Assembly (NCBI RefSeq): GCF_000420945.1
Contig: NZ_ATVX01000001.1
Location: forward strand, 248,001-312,000
Direction of reading: 5' to 3'
DNA from: Butyrivibrio sp. VCB2006
GTDB lineage: Bacteria; Bacillota; Clostridia; Lachnospirales; Lachnospiraceae
Length of the DNA stretch: 64,000 nucleotides
Shown: one piece after another, positions 51,984 through 60,651 of the stretch
Layout of the letters: each line of letters opens with the position of its first letter
How positions within the stretch are numbered: the first letter of the stretch is position 1
Position numbers and translations under genes: made by a program
The notes under the pieces: model-generated
Database searches by the model: none
Seen by the model: the letters and a program-made list of their open reading frames with translations, nothing else
Told to the model about the DNA's origin: nothing

Positions 51984-53531
51984 ATGACAGGAGAGGTTTT
52001 TGCAGCAATTGATGTGGGATCCTATGAAATGGCTCTTAAAGTATTCGAGCTCTCAGCCGGAAAAGGTGTCAGAGAACTTGATTACGTCAGACATCGCATG
52101 GATCTTGGTACTGAAACCTATGCCACAGGACGTATTTCTCATAGACATGTTGATGAAATGATAAGGATTCTGTGCGACTTCAGGCAGATCATGAAAAGTT
52201 ATGGTGTCACACATTATCAGGCCTATGGCACCAGTGCGGTCAGAGAAACCAAAGATATAGTTGTAGTCAGAGACCTTATTGAGCAGAGAACAGGGATACA
52301 CATTGATGTTCTTAGTAACTCTGAACAGAGATTTTTGGATTACAAATCAATTGCCCTTAAACACGAAAAGTTCAAGGACATTATTGCTAAGCCAACAGCT
52401 ATCGTAGACATTGGCGGTGGCAGTATCCAGATTTCACTTTTTGAAAAGGACACCCTGGTTGCCACACAAAATCTTAGGACCGGTGTCCTTAGGATTCATA
52501 CAACCATGGAACATGTGCATGCCACAAGGCTTAAATACATGGATCTTGTATCAGAGCTGGTTAATTCCCAGCTATCGGTTTTTTCCAAATTATATCTAAA
52601 AGACAAATCCATAGATAACATCATTGTCATTGATGATTATGTATCGCCTCTTATTCAGAGGTTTAAAAAAGATACAGATAATGAGGGATATGTTTCAAGG
52701 CAGGAGTATATGGGATTTTTGGAGCAGGCCAATCAGGTCAGCGATATTGTTGTGGCCAAAAAGCTCAATATTCCCGAGGATAATGTGCCTCTTTTGTATG
52801 TATCCGGTGTTCTTATCAAGTGTATTCTTGATGTAACCAAGGCTTCCAATATCTGGGCCCCCGGAATAACTCTTTGCGATGGAATAGCCTACGAATATGC
52901 CGAGCAAAAGAGCTTCATCAAATCCCCACATGACTTTGAACAGGATATTGTAGCCTGTGCCCAGAATATTTCCAAAAGATTTATGGGAAGCAAGTCAAGA
53001 AGAGAGACACTGCAAAAAATCGCCCTCAACATATTTGACAACACAAAAGAACTTCACGGACTGTCACAAAGAGACAGGCTTCTTCTTACAATTGCTACAA
53101 TCCTGCATGATTGCGGCAAGTACATCAGCGTAGTTTATTTAGGTGACTGTTCCTTCAACATCATAATGTCAACTGAAATCATAGGCCTTTCTCATTTGGA
53201 GAGACTTATTGTTGCCAATGTGGTCAGATATAACCACGAGGAATTTGAGTATTATGGCGGCCAGAGCCAGTATCTTGAGGGCCTTTCCAAAGAGGATTAC
53301 CTCAGAGTTACCAAGCTTACAGCTATCCTTAGGATAGCTAATGGCCTGGACAGAACTCACAAGCAGAAGTTTAAGGACGTAAAGGTCAGCTTAAATGGCG
53401 AAGAACTTATCATAAACGTGGATACCAAGGCGGACATTACTTTGGAAAAGGGACTATTTGATAACAGAGCATCCTTCTTTGAAGAGGTTTTTGGAATAAG
53501 ACCTGTTATCAGACAGAAAAAGATGATGTGA
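51984..53531 (+). CDS. ppx: Exopolyphosphatase / guanosine pentaphosphatase (Ppx/GppA) with HD domain
   Basis: A 515-residue enzyme. The ASKHA ATPase-like N-terminal half has AIDVGSYEMALKVFEL, YGTSAVRETKD and VDIGGGSIQISLF. The C-terminal HD domain from about 320 on has LLTIATILHDCGKYI. It removes terminal phosphates from polyphosphate or pppGpp. ATG 51984 follows GAGGGG; the ATG at 51969 is within that site. It precedes ppk, its antagonist, by 46 bases. Confidence 0.92.
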   Translation: MTGEVFAAIDVGSYEMALKVFELSAGKGVRELDYVRHRMDLGTETYATGRISHRHVDEMIRILCDFRQIMKSYGVTHYQAYGTSAVRETKDIVVVRDLIEQRTGIHIDVLSNSEQRFLDYKSIALKHEKFKDIIAKPTAIVDIGGGSIQISLFEKDTLVATQNLRTGVLRIHTTMEHVHATRLKYMDLVSELVNSQLSVFSKLYLKDKSIDNIIVIDDYVSPLIQRFKKDTDNEGYVSRQEYMGFLEQANQVSDIVVAKKLNIPEDNVPLLYVSGVLIKCILDVTKASNIWAPGITLCDGIAYEYAEQKSFIKSPHDFEQDIVACAQNISKRFMGSKSRRETLQKIALNIFDNTKELHGLSQRDRLLLTIATILHDCGKYISVVYLGDCSFNIIMSTEIIGLSHLERLIVANVVRYNHEEFEYYGGQSQYLEGLSKEDYLRVTKLTAILRIANGLDRTHKQKFKDVKVSLNGEELIINVDTKADITLEKGLFDNRASFFEEVFGIRPVIRQKKMM

Positions 53532-53577
53532 AGATTTGGTGATAGTAAAGTAGAGCGAAGCACGAAGTGAGGGGCTT

Positions 53578-55731
53578 ATGGCAAAGATAAAGAATAAAAA
53601 AGAATTTGATTTTGAAGATTCAAAATACTATATCAATAGAGAACTTAGCTGGCTTCAGTTTAATGAGAGAGTTTTGTCCGAAGCAGAGGACAAGGACAAT
53701 CCCCTTTTTGAAAGACTTAAGTTTCTGAGTATTTCCGCCAGCAATCTTGATGAATTCTTTATGGTAAGAGTTGCATCCCTTAAGGACATGATCAATGCTG
53801 ATTACAAAAAACTTGATATTGCCGGGATGACAGCCAAGGAACAGCTCACCGAGGTTCTTTCAACTGTACATAGTTTTGTTGATGAACAGTATAGAATCTA
53901 CAATGAAGAGCTTGTGCCGGCTCTTTTGGCAAATGGTCTTATGATATGTAAGGCTGAGGATCTTACGGCAAAAGACAGCGAATATGTGGACAGATATTTT
54001 GATGAATTTGTTTATCCTGTAGTTACGCCAATGGCTGTGGATTCATCCAGACCATTCCCGCTTATCAGAAATAAGACCCTTAATATTGCAGCTCTTCTTA
54101 AGAAAAAAGAGGGCAAGGATGATGTGGATTTTGCCACGGTTCAGGTTCCGGATGTTTTGCCAAGAATTCTTGAAATTCCCGGAAGCGGAAAAGAAAGGGA
54201 AGCTCGCAAGGTCATTTTCCTGGAAGACATTATTCAAAAGAATGTATCAAAGCTATTTCTCAACTATGAGGTTCTTACCAGCTCTCCTTACAGAGTAGGA
54301 CGAAATGCGGACCTTTCCATTGACGAGGATGAGGCTGAAGATCTTTTAAAAGAAATTGAGAAACAGATAAAGAGAAGACAGTGGGGCCAGGCAATCAGGC
54401 TTGAGGTTTCCACCGGAATAAACAAAAAGCTTTTAAAACTTATCGCCGGTGAATTAAACGTAGAAGAAAACGAGATATATGATATCGATGGACCGCTTGA
54501 TCTGACCTTCCTTATGAAGATGTACAAGCTTGAGGGCTTTGACGAGCTTAAGGAACACAGATATAAAACTCCGCAACCTGTTCCTGAGTTTAATAATGAT
54601 GAGAATCTCTTTGATGTGATCTCCAGGGGAGATGTTCTTATGCATCACCCTTACGAGACTTTTGAAAATGTCGTTAAATTTGTTGAAAATGCAGCGGTTG
54701 ACCCGAATGTACTGGCTATTAAGCAGACTCTTTACAGAGTAAGTGGTAATTCACCTATTATTGCGGCCCTTGCCAAAGCTGCGGATAACGGCAAGCAGGT
54801 AACGGTTCTTGTTGAGCTTAAGGCCAGATTTGACGAGGAAAACAATATCGTTTGGGCCAAGATGCTTGAAAAAGCCGGTTGTCACGTTATTTACGGACTT
54901 GTAGGTCTTAAGACCCACTGTAAGATCACGCTTGTAGTCAGAAGAGAAGAGGACGGTATCAAGAGATACGTCCATCTGGCAACTGGTAACTACAATGACT
55001 CCACTGCCAAGCAGTATACGGATGTAGGTCTTTTCACCTGTGCACCTGCCTTTGGTGAAGATGCAACTGCGGTGTTTAACATGCTTTCCGGATACTCAGA
55101 GCCCCTTGGCTGGAATAAATTATCTCTTGCGCCGCTTTGGCTCAAGGATAGAGTTATTGATCTTATTAAAAGAGAAGAAGAACATGCTAGGGCCGGTGAG
55201 CCCGCAAGAATTGTGGCCAAGATGAACTCTATCTGCCACAAGGAGGTTATTGCTGAGCTGTATAAGGCAAGTTCCATGGGGGTTAAGATTGACCTTATAG
55301 TAAGAGGAATATGCTGCCTAAGGACAGGAATACCGGGAGTCAGTGAAAACATTACCGTAAGATCCATAGTCGGAAACTTCCTTGAACACAGCAGAATCTT
55401 CTATTTTGAAAACGGCGGAAATCCTGAGTATTACTGCAGCAGTGCAGACTGGATGCCTCGTAACCTTGAGAGACGTGTGGAGATTCTTTTCCCGGTTGAG
55501 AATGAAAAGCTCAGAAAGAAATTAAGGCATATTCTTGACGTGGAACTGGCTGATACAGATAAAGCCCATGTTATGAATGACAAGGGTAAATATGTAAAGA
55601 TAGATTGCACAAAGCTTGATCCATCTGATAGAATCAACTCTCAGAAAGTATTTGGCGATGAAGCAGCCAATAATTCAAAGGCCATGAATTCCCAGAACAC
55701 AAGGGTTTTCATACCGGAAATGAAGGTTTGA
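53578..55731 (+). CDS. ppk: Polyphosphate kinase
   Basis: A 717-residue PPK1 that makes polyphosphate from ATP. The N-terminal domain begins YINRELSWLQFNERVL and contains the ISASNLDEFFMVRVASL motif. The middle domains include HHPYETFENVVKFV. The phospholipase-D-like catalytic half has VELKARFDEENNIVWA, KTHCKI and VHLATGNYNDSTAKQYTD with the phosphorylated histidine region. Start and length are typical. It forms an operon with ppx and maf, so polyphosphate turnover is regulated together. Confidence 0.95.
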   Translation: MAKIKNKKEFDFEDSKYYINRELSWLQFNERVLSEAEDKDNPLFERLKFLSISASNLDEFFMVRVASLKDMINADYKKLDIAGMTAKEQLTEVLSTVHSFVDEQYRIYNEELVPALLANGLMICKAEDLTAKDSEYVDRYFDEFVYPVVTPMAVDSSRPFPLIRNKTLNIAALLKKKEGKDDVDFATVQVPDVLPRILEIPGSGKEREARKVIFLEDIIQKNVSKLFLNYEVLTSSPYRVGRNADLSIDEDEAEDLLKEIEKQIKRRQWGQAIRLEVSTGINKKLLKLIAGELNVEENEIYDIDGPLDLTFLMKMYKLEGFDELKEHRYKTPQPVPEFNNDENLFDVISRGDVLMHHPYETFENVVKFVENAAVDPNVLAIKQTLYRVSGNSPIIAALAKAADNGKQVTVLVELKARFDEENNIVWAKMLEKAGCHVIYGLVGLKTHCKITLVVRREEDGIKRYVHLATGNYNDSTAKQYTDVGLFTCAPAFGEDATAVFNMLSGYSEPLGWNKLSLAPLWLKDRVIDLIKREEEHARAGEPARIVAKMNSICHKEVIAELYKASSMGVKIDLIVRGICCLRTGIPGVSENITVRSIVGNFLEHSRIFYFENGGNPEYYCSSADWMPRNLERRVEILFPVENEKLRKKLRHILDVELADTDKAHVMNDKGKYVKIDCTKLDPSDRINSQKVFGDEAANNSKAMNSQNTRVFIPEMKV

Positions 55732-55735
55732 TGAT

Positions 55736-56323
55736 ATGAGATATGTTTTGGCATCCGGGTCACCCAGAAGAAAAGAACTGCTTGCTAAGGTTGTTCCGGA
55801 GTATGAGGTAATACCTGCTCAGGAAGAAGAAAACGCAGAATCTGCAGAGCCTGACAAGATGGTAGAGGAGCTTTCTTTCAAAAAAGCTTCCGAGATTTTT
55901 CACAAAATTTTTACGAATGATACAGATAGACTAGTTGTAATCGGCGCAGACACCGTTGTATCATATAATCGTAGAGTGCTTGGTAAGCCTGCTGATAGGG
56001 ATGATGCGTCGCAGATGATTAGGTCTTTATCAGGAAATACCCACGCAGTATATACCGGTGTGACTGTTTTTTATACTGATAAAGAGGGCAAAGAGAATTC
56101 TTTTACCTTCCATGAAGAGACACTGGTGGATGTGACTTCGATGACTGAAGATGAAATAGCTAAATATGTTGCCAGCGGAGAACCGGACGACAAGGCAGGA
56201 GGCTACGGAGTTCAGGGACAGTTTGCGATATTTATTTCCAGCATCAGAGGAGATTATTACAATGTGGTTGGGCTTCCAATTGCGAGACTCTACCATGAGC
56301 TGAAAGCCCATGAACTTCTATAA
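55736..56323 (+). CDS. maf: Maf-family nucleotide pyrophosphatase
   Basis: A 195-residue enzyme hydrolysing non-canonical or UTP/dTTP nucleotides to monophosphates. Landmarks are LASGSPRRKELL at the N-terminus, VIGADTVVSYNRRVLGKP, the AVYTGVTV strand, YVASGEPDDKAGGYGVQG and the C-terminal NVVGLPIARLY. It starts four bases after ppk. Members also arrest division when overproduced; here housecleaning is likely. Confidence 0.93.
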   Translation: MRYVLASGSPRRKELLAKVVPEYEVIPAQEEENAESAEPDKMVEELSFKKASEIFHKIFTNDTDRLVVIGADTVVSYNRRVLGKPADRDDASQMIRSLSGNTHAVYTGVTVFYTDKEGKENSFTFHEETLVDVTSMTEDEIAKYVASGEPDDKAGGYGVQGQFAIFISSIRGDYYNVVGLPIARLYHELKAHELL

Positions 56324-56347
56324 AAGGATTTTCGGAGGATATTTTTT

Positions 56348-56602
56348 ATGCACGAGTATGACGAGGCAGTTCTAAGATGTTTTTTGGAAAATCAGGGGCA
56401 GCTTTTTCCTGAGGATGTAGCTTCTAACATGGAAGAGGCAGAGGCCTTTTTAGAGGACTGCATGGCTGTTGTTGTGGATGGTGTTGACGAGGTCGAGGAG
56501 TATTTCGAGGAATCCGGAGTTGATACCGAAGGTGGCAACGTGCTTGATGCTGACGAAGTATTTGATATTGGAGATGGCAGATACCTGATAGTTGAGGGAT
56601 GA
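56348..56602 (+). CDS. Small acidic hypothetical protein, 84 aa
   Basis: An 84-residue acidic protein (over 30 percent Asp/Glu) with two predicted helical stretches (ENQGQLFPEDVASNMEEAE, then EDCMAVVVDGVDEVEEYF) and a beta-like ending DIGDGRYLIVEG. It follows maf by 24 bases with CGGAGG upstream, and a terminator follows. I do not know the family. Confidence 0.75.
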   Translation: MHEYDEAVLRCFLENQGQLFPEDVASNMEEAEAFLEDCMAVVVDGVDEVEEYFEESGVDTEGGNVLDADEVFDIGDGRYLIVEG

Positions 56603-56627
56603 TGCATCTTTGCTTAATAGACTAGGG

Positions 56628-56673
56628 AATCTTTACCCATTTTTGCGTGCAGATATGGGTAAAGATTTTATTA
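56628..56673 (+). terminator. Intrinsic terminator of the ppx-ppk-maf operon
   Basis: AATCTTTACCCAT pairs exactly with ATGGGTAAAGATT, followed by TTATT. Confidence 0.88.
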
Positions 56674-56692
56674 TGTACACGGGGATTTGATA

Positions 56693-57508
56693 TTGAACAA
56701 GAAGATTTTTTTCTTTGACCTGGATGGAACTCTTTTGAACAAGCAAAAAGAGATTACGCCGGGGACATTGGAGGCACTAAAAAAGTTTACTGATGCAGGA
56801 AATCATTTTTGCATAAATACAGGGAGAGCAATAGACAGTGCCAAGGCTGTATATGACGGACTGGGACTGGATTTTAAAGGTAGCTACCTGTGTGGATCAA
56901 ATGGCACTGAGATATACAGTGTAGACGAAGACCGATATGTATTTAAAACCGGAATTCCGATGGAAATGGTAAATCCTATACTGGATCTTGCGGACGAGTA
57001 TCAGGTTCACTGCCATACCTACAATGAAGATCATATAGTTTCAAGGCATGATGGTGAGTGCATGAATTATTACAGACGGGTTATTAAAACGCCGCTTATT
57101 GTTACAGATAATGTGATGGAACATATTACTCAGCCACCGTCCAAGATGATTGCTATTGAGCTTCATGATCATGACAAGCAGGAGAGATTTAGAAAAGCCC
57201 TCTATGAGATGACAGGGGGAGAGCTTACTCTTTTGTATTCTAATCCATATTATTTGGAGATTTTCCCTGCTACTGCCGGCAAGGGAAGTGCAGTTATAAG
57301 ACTTGCGGACATTCTTGGAATACCTGTGGCAAATACCTATGCAGCAGGAGATGAGCAGAACGACATCTCCATGATTGAGGCAGCAGGCTGCGGAATTGCC
57401 ATGATGAATGGAACAGATATTGTTAAAAAGAGTGCCGATGTGATCACAGAATATGACAATGATCATGATGGACTGGCGCCTTTTATTTTGAAGGCCATTG
57501 AAGATTAA
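56693..57508 (+). CDS. Cof-type HAD-superfamily phosphatase
   Basis: A 271-residue phosphatase. FFFDLDGTLLNKQKEIT holds the nucleophile and acid Asp pair, motif II is INTGRAI, and motifs III/IV are GSAVIRLADIL and YAAGDEQNDISMIEAAG. The C2b cap in the middle marks the Cof subfamily, which acts on sugar phosphates or FMN/pyridoxal phosphate. The start is TTG at 56693 with GGGG eight bases upstream; the TTG at 56687 is too close. Substrate unknown. Confidence 0.88.
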   Translation: MNKKIFFFDLDGTLLNKQKEITPGTLEALKKFTDAGNHFCINTGRAIDSAKAVYDGLGLDFKGSYLCGSNGTEIYSVDEDRYVFKTGIPMEMVNPILDLADEYQVHCHTYNEDHIVSRHDGECMNYYRRVIKTPLIVTDNVMEHITQPPSKMIAIELHDHDKQERFRKALYEMTGGELTLLYSNPYYLEIFPATAGKGSAVIRLADILGIPVANTYAAGDEQNDISMIEAAGCGIAMMNGTDIVKKSADVITEYDNDHDGLAPFILKAIED

Positions 57509-57521
57509 ACGGAGATTATTT

Positions 57522-58370
57522 ATGAGAGCAATAGATTTACATACACATTCAACCTGTTCAGATGGTACATATACAGTTCAGAAACTTATGGACTATGCAT
57601 ATGGAAAGGGCCTTGCAGCTATTGCTCTTACAGACCACGATACTGTTAAGGGGTTAAAAGATGCCGACGAATACGTGAAGGCAAACTATCCTGACATGGA
57701 ATTCGTGCCCGGAATAGAGTTTTCTACAGTAAATGAGGGTAAGGATGTTCATATTGTAGGACTTTACATGAACTACAATGACAAGGAACTCTTAGATACT
57801 ATAGACTCCTTTATGAACTCTCGAATTGAGAGAAATGTCAAAATGTGCAAAAAGCTTTCTGAGGGTGCGGGAATTGACATCACCTTTGAAGCTTTGCAGG
57901 AGGCTAACCCTGATACTGTCATAACAAGAGCGCACTTTGCCAAATACATGGTTGAGCATGGTTACTGCTCAAGCAAGCAGGAAGTTTTTGACAGATTTAT
58001 TGGGGATAACTGCCCATATTATGTGCCAAGGGAGAACATCACTCCTGAGATGGCTATTGAGACAATTGTTAAAAATGGCGGAGTACCTATTTTGGCCCAT
58101 CCGGTTCTTTATCACATGAGTGACGAGAAACTGGAGACTTTAGTGGTGCGCCTTATAGATGCAGGCCTTGCTGGACTGGAAGCTATTTATTCTACCTATG
58201 AAGCTTATGAAGAGAGACAGATGAAGGAACTTGCAGAAAAGCATGGCCTTCTTATTAGTGGTGGATCAGATTTCCACGGTGACAACAAACCCGCTATAGA
58301 TCTGGGCGTTGGCTATGGTAAATTATTTGTTCCTGAGAATCTGTTAGAGCCTATTAAAAATTATGGTTGA
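57522..58370 (+). CDS. PHP-domain phosphoesterase (RNase AM / YciV-like)
   Basis: A 282-residue metal-dependent phosphoesterase with the PHP motifs IDLHTHSTCSDGTY, LTDHDTVKG, PGIEFST, HIVGLY, RAHFAKYM, ILAHPVLY and GGSDFHGDN, which together give three metal sites. Proteins of this size and layout degrade 3',5'-bisphosphates or trim RNA 5' ends. ATG 57522 with CGGAGA upstream is chosen over the 57498 start, which overlaps the previous gene. The gene follows the HAD phosphatase closely and is probably cotranscribed. Confidence 0.9.
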   Translation: MRAIDLHTHSTCSDGTYTVQKLMDYAYGKGLAAIALTDHDTVKGLKDADEYVKANYPDMEFVPGIEFSTVNEGKDVHIVGLYMNYNDKELLDTIDSFMNSRIERNVKMCKKLSEGAGIDITFEALQEANPDTVITRAHFAKYMVEHGYCSSKQEVFDRFIGDNCPYYVPRENITPEMAIETIVKNGGVPILAHPVLYHMSDEKLETLVVRLIDAGLAGLEAIYSTYEAYEERQMKELAEKHGLLISGGSDFHGDNKPAIDLGVGYGKLFVPENLLEPIKNYG

Positions 58371-58555
58371 TTTTTGAAAAAAAGTATTGTATATTACCTC
58401 TTGAAAAAATCACAAATTGTTTTTTTACGAAATACAATTCTTTAAACAAATGCACTTTTTGTTGCGGTCGTTTATTTTTTCCACAGTTAATTATTTGTTT
58501 ACGATTTAATTATATGTTGTAGCAGTGCCGTGTATGGTACAGAAATGGAGCTATT

Positions 58556-60034
58556 TTGAGAGAAAGATACGAAACACTTAAATTAAATGACCTTAGAGAA
58601 ATTGCCAAGTCCAGAGGTATTAAGGGAGCAACATCTCTTAAAAAGTCTGAGATCATTGACATTATGTGCGAGATGGATGAAAAAGAAAACGCACAGAAGC
58701 AGGCTCAAAAGGCCAAGGAAGCTGACAAAGAAGAAAGCCTTAAGCCAGCTCCTAAGAAAAAGAATATTGTTGTAACAACAGGAAAGCCTTCTCCTAAATC
58801 AGAAGATAATGGCTCTGAGGCTAGAAAGCCTGAGAGAAATGACAAGGCTGAGAGAGTAGAAAAGCCGGAAAGACCTGCAGAGGCAGCAAAAGAAGAGGAT
58901 GATCTTGCCGATGGTGATGATGCTAACGGAATCCTTGAGGTTATGCAGGATGGCTATGGTTTCATTAGATGTGAGAATTATCTCCCAGGTGAGAATGATG
59001 TATATGTAGCACCTTCACTTATCAGAAAGTTTAACCTTAAGACCGGAGATATCCTTAAGGGAAGATGCAGAGCCAAAAAGGAAACAGATAAGTTTGCAGC
59101 TCTTTCAAGACTTGACTCAGTTAATGGATACAGACCTGAAGTAGCTATGGGCAGATGGAATTTTGAGAACATGACACCTATTTTCCCAAATTCCAGAATC
59201 AGACTAGAGCAGCCCGGAAGCTCTGTTGCTATGAGAATCATGGATCTTATCAGCCCTATCGGTAAGGGACAGAGAGGTATGATCGTTTCTCCTCCTAAGG
59301 CAGGTAAGACAACACTTCTTAAGGATGTAGCTAAGTCTATCCTCAAGAATGACAGCAATATTCACCTTATCATTCTCCTTATCGATGAGAGACCTGAGGA
59401 AGTAACAGATATTAAGGAATCAATCGAAGGACCAAATGCAGAGGTTATCTATTCAACCTTTGATGAGCTCCCTGAGCATCACAAGAGAGTAGCAGAAATG
59501 GTTATGGAGCGTGCGAAGAGACTTGTTGAGCACGGCAAGGATGTTGCAATCCTTCTTGACTCAATCACAAGACTTACACGTGCATATAATATAGTAGTTC
59601 CTCCATCAGGAAGAACACTTTCCGGTGGTCTTGATCCTGCAGCTCTCCACATGCCCAAGAAGTTCTTTGGCGCAGCCCGTAACATGAGAGAGGGCGGATC
59701 CCTGACAATCCTTGCTACAGCTCTTATCGAGACAGGTTCCAAGATGGACGATGTTATCTACGAGGAATTTAAGGGTACAGGTAACATGGAAATGGTTCTT
59801 GACAGAAAGCTCCAGGAAAAGAGAATCTTCCCTGCTATCAATATTCCTAAGTCTTCAACCAGAAGAGAGGATCTTCTTCTTTCTGCAGAAGAGCTTGCAG
59901 CAATCAATAGCCTGAGAAAAGGCTTTAACGGCATGAAGGCTGATGATGCGGTAGATCAGTGCATCAACCTCTTCTCCAAGACTAGAAATAATACAGAATT
60001 TGTACGTATGGTTGAGAAGCAGGTTCGTTTCTAA
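58556..60034 (+). CDS. rho: Transcription termination factor Rho
   Basis: A 492-residue hexameric RNA helicase. A SAP-like Rho-N segment (LNDLREIAKSRGIKG) is followed by a low-complexity insertion of about 80 charged residues (45-122, rich in Lys, Glu, Pro). The cold-shock-like RNA domain has DGYGFIRCENYLPGENDVYV. The ATPase core has VSPPKAGKTTLL (Walker A), IILLIDERPEEVTDI, the R-loop/Q-loop region and SGGLDPAALHMPKKFFG. The start is TTG with GGAG five bases upstream. It is followed by a strong intrinsic terminator. The 185-base gap 58371-58555 upstream is AT-rich and shows no gene. Confidence 0.95.
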   Translation: MRERYETLKLNDLREIAKSRGIKGATSLKKSEIIDIMCEMDEKENAQKQAQKAKEADKEESLKPAPKKKNIVVTTGKPSPKSEDNGSEARKPERNDKAERVEKPERPAEAAKEEDDLADGDDANGILEVMQDGYGFIRCENYLPGENDVYVAPSLIRKFNLKTGDILKGRCRAKKETDKFAALSRLDSVNGYRPEVAMGRWNFENMTPIFPNSRIRLEQPGSSVAMRIMDLISPIGKGQRGMIVSPPKAGKTTLLKDVAKSILKNDSNIHLIILLIDERPEEVTDIKESIEGPNAEVIYSTFDELPEHHKRVAEMVMERAKRLVEHGKDVAILLDSITRLTRAYNIVVPPSGRTLSGGLDPAALHMPKKFFGAARNMREGGSLTILATALIETGSKMDDVIYEEFKGTGNMEMVLDRKLQEKRIFPAINIPKSSTRREDLLLSAEELAAINSLRKGFNGMKADDAVDQCINLFSKTRNNTEFVRMVEKQVRF

Positions 60035-60049
60035 GCTGTCCGAAATATG

Positions 60050-60112
60050 AACCACCTTATATGGCAATCTATACTTGTTGAAACAAGTTGATGCCTATAA
60101 GGTGGTTTTTTT
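60050..60112 (+). terminator. Intrinsic terminator after rho
   Basis: AACCACCTTATA pairs with TATAAGGTGGTT, with an inner ACTTGTT/ACAAGT stem, followed by seven T. Confidence 0.9.
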
Positions 60113-60124
60113 CGGAGGTGTGTT

Positions 60125-60541
60125 ATGACAAGAGCATTGATGGAAGCAGCAAGTCTTTATAACGATCCTAGATTCTTATCAAAAAGTGAAATCAGAATTC
60201 GTGAGAATAAAAAGAGACGTCAGAGAATTGTAAGAAGACAGAAAATGGCAATTATTCTTAGTATTGCACTTGTTGTTTTCTTGATGCTATTTCTTAGAAA
60301 TACACTTATGACTTCGGCACAGAACGACAACTTTGTTCCTAAATGCAAATACTATAAAGTTGTAACTGTACATGCTGGAGATAATATCAGTGAGATAGCA
60401 GGAGATTATTACGATGCTGAACACTACGATGATTTTGAAAGATATGTATCAGAAATCTGTAGCATCAATCAGCTCTCTGATTCAAACCTTATTAAAGCCG
60501 GAGAAAACCTTGTTGTTCCATACTATGCTGAATACAGATAA
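60125..60541 (+). CDS. Membrane-anchored LysM protein (YneA-like)
   Basis: A 138-residue protein: a basic N-terminus with an Arg/Lys-rich stretch (30-40), one transmembrane segment (about residues 41-57), then a LysM domain (YKVVTVHAGDNISEIAG ... AGENLVVPYYAEYR). The layout resembles YneA-type division inhibitors, which sit near lexA, but lexA is not in view. Wall-binding in the cell envelope is likely. GGAGGTG gives the ribosome site, starting 12 bases after the rho terminator. Confidence 0.82.
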   Translation: MTRALMEAASLYNDPRFLSKSEIRIRENKKRRQRIVRRQKMAIILSIALVVFLMLFLRNTLMTSAQNDNFVPKCKYYKVVTVHAGDNISEIAGDYYDAEHYDDFERYVSEICSINQLSDSNLIKAGENLVVPYYAEYR

Positions 60542-60556
60542 ATAGCAAAAAAGACA

Positions 60557-60644
60557 GATACCTGAAAAATGGATGTGCATAACCTTCTTAGATTTGCATA
60601 GCTGCAATCCTAGGAGAATAGTGCACATCCATTTTTTAGGTATC
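60557..60644. terminator. Large nested inverted repeat between convergent genes (probable bidirectional terminator)
   Basis: A 23-bp outer arm (60557-60579) pairs with 60622-60644 with one G-U exception. The 42-base interior contains a second imperfect stem (TTCTTAGATTTGCA with TGCAATCCTAGGAGAA). It fills the space between the LysM gene and the convergent membrane-protein gene and resembles the element at 13794-13890 in plan. Confidence 0.75.
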
Positions 60645-60651
60645 GTTAGGA

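Noticed and set aside
56392..56607. Minus-strand 71-aa Ser/Pro-rich open frame
   Set aside because: Antisense shadow of the acidic 84-aa gene; Ser/Pro/Thr richness comes from the reverse of Asp/Glu codons.
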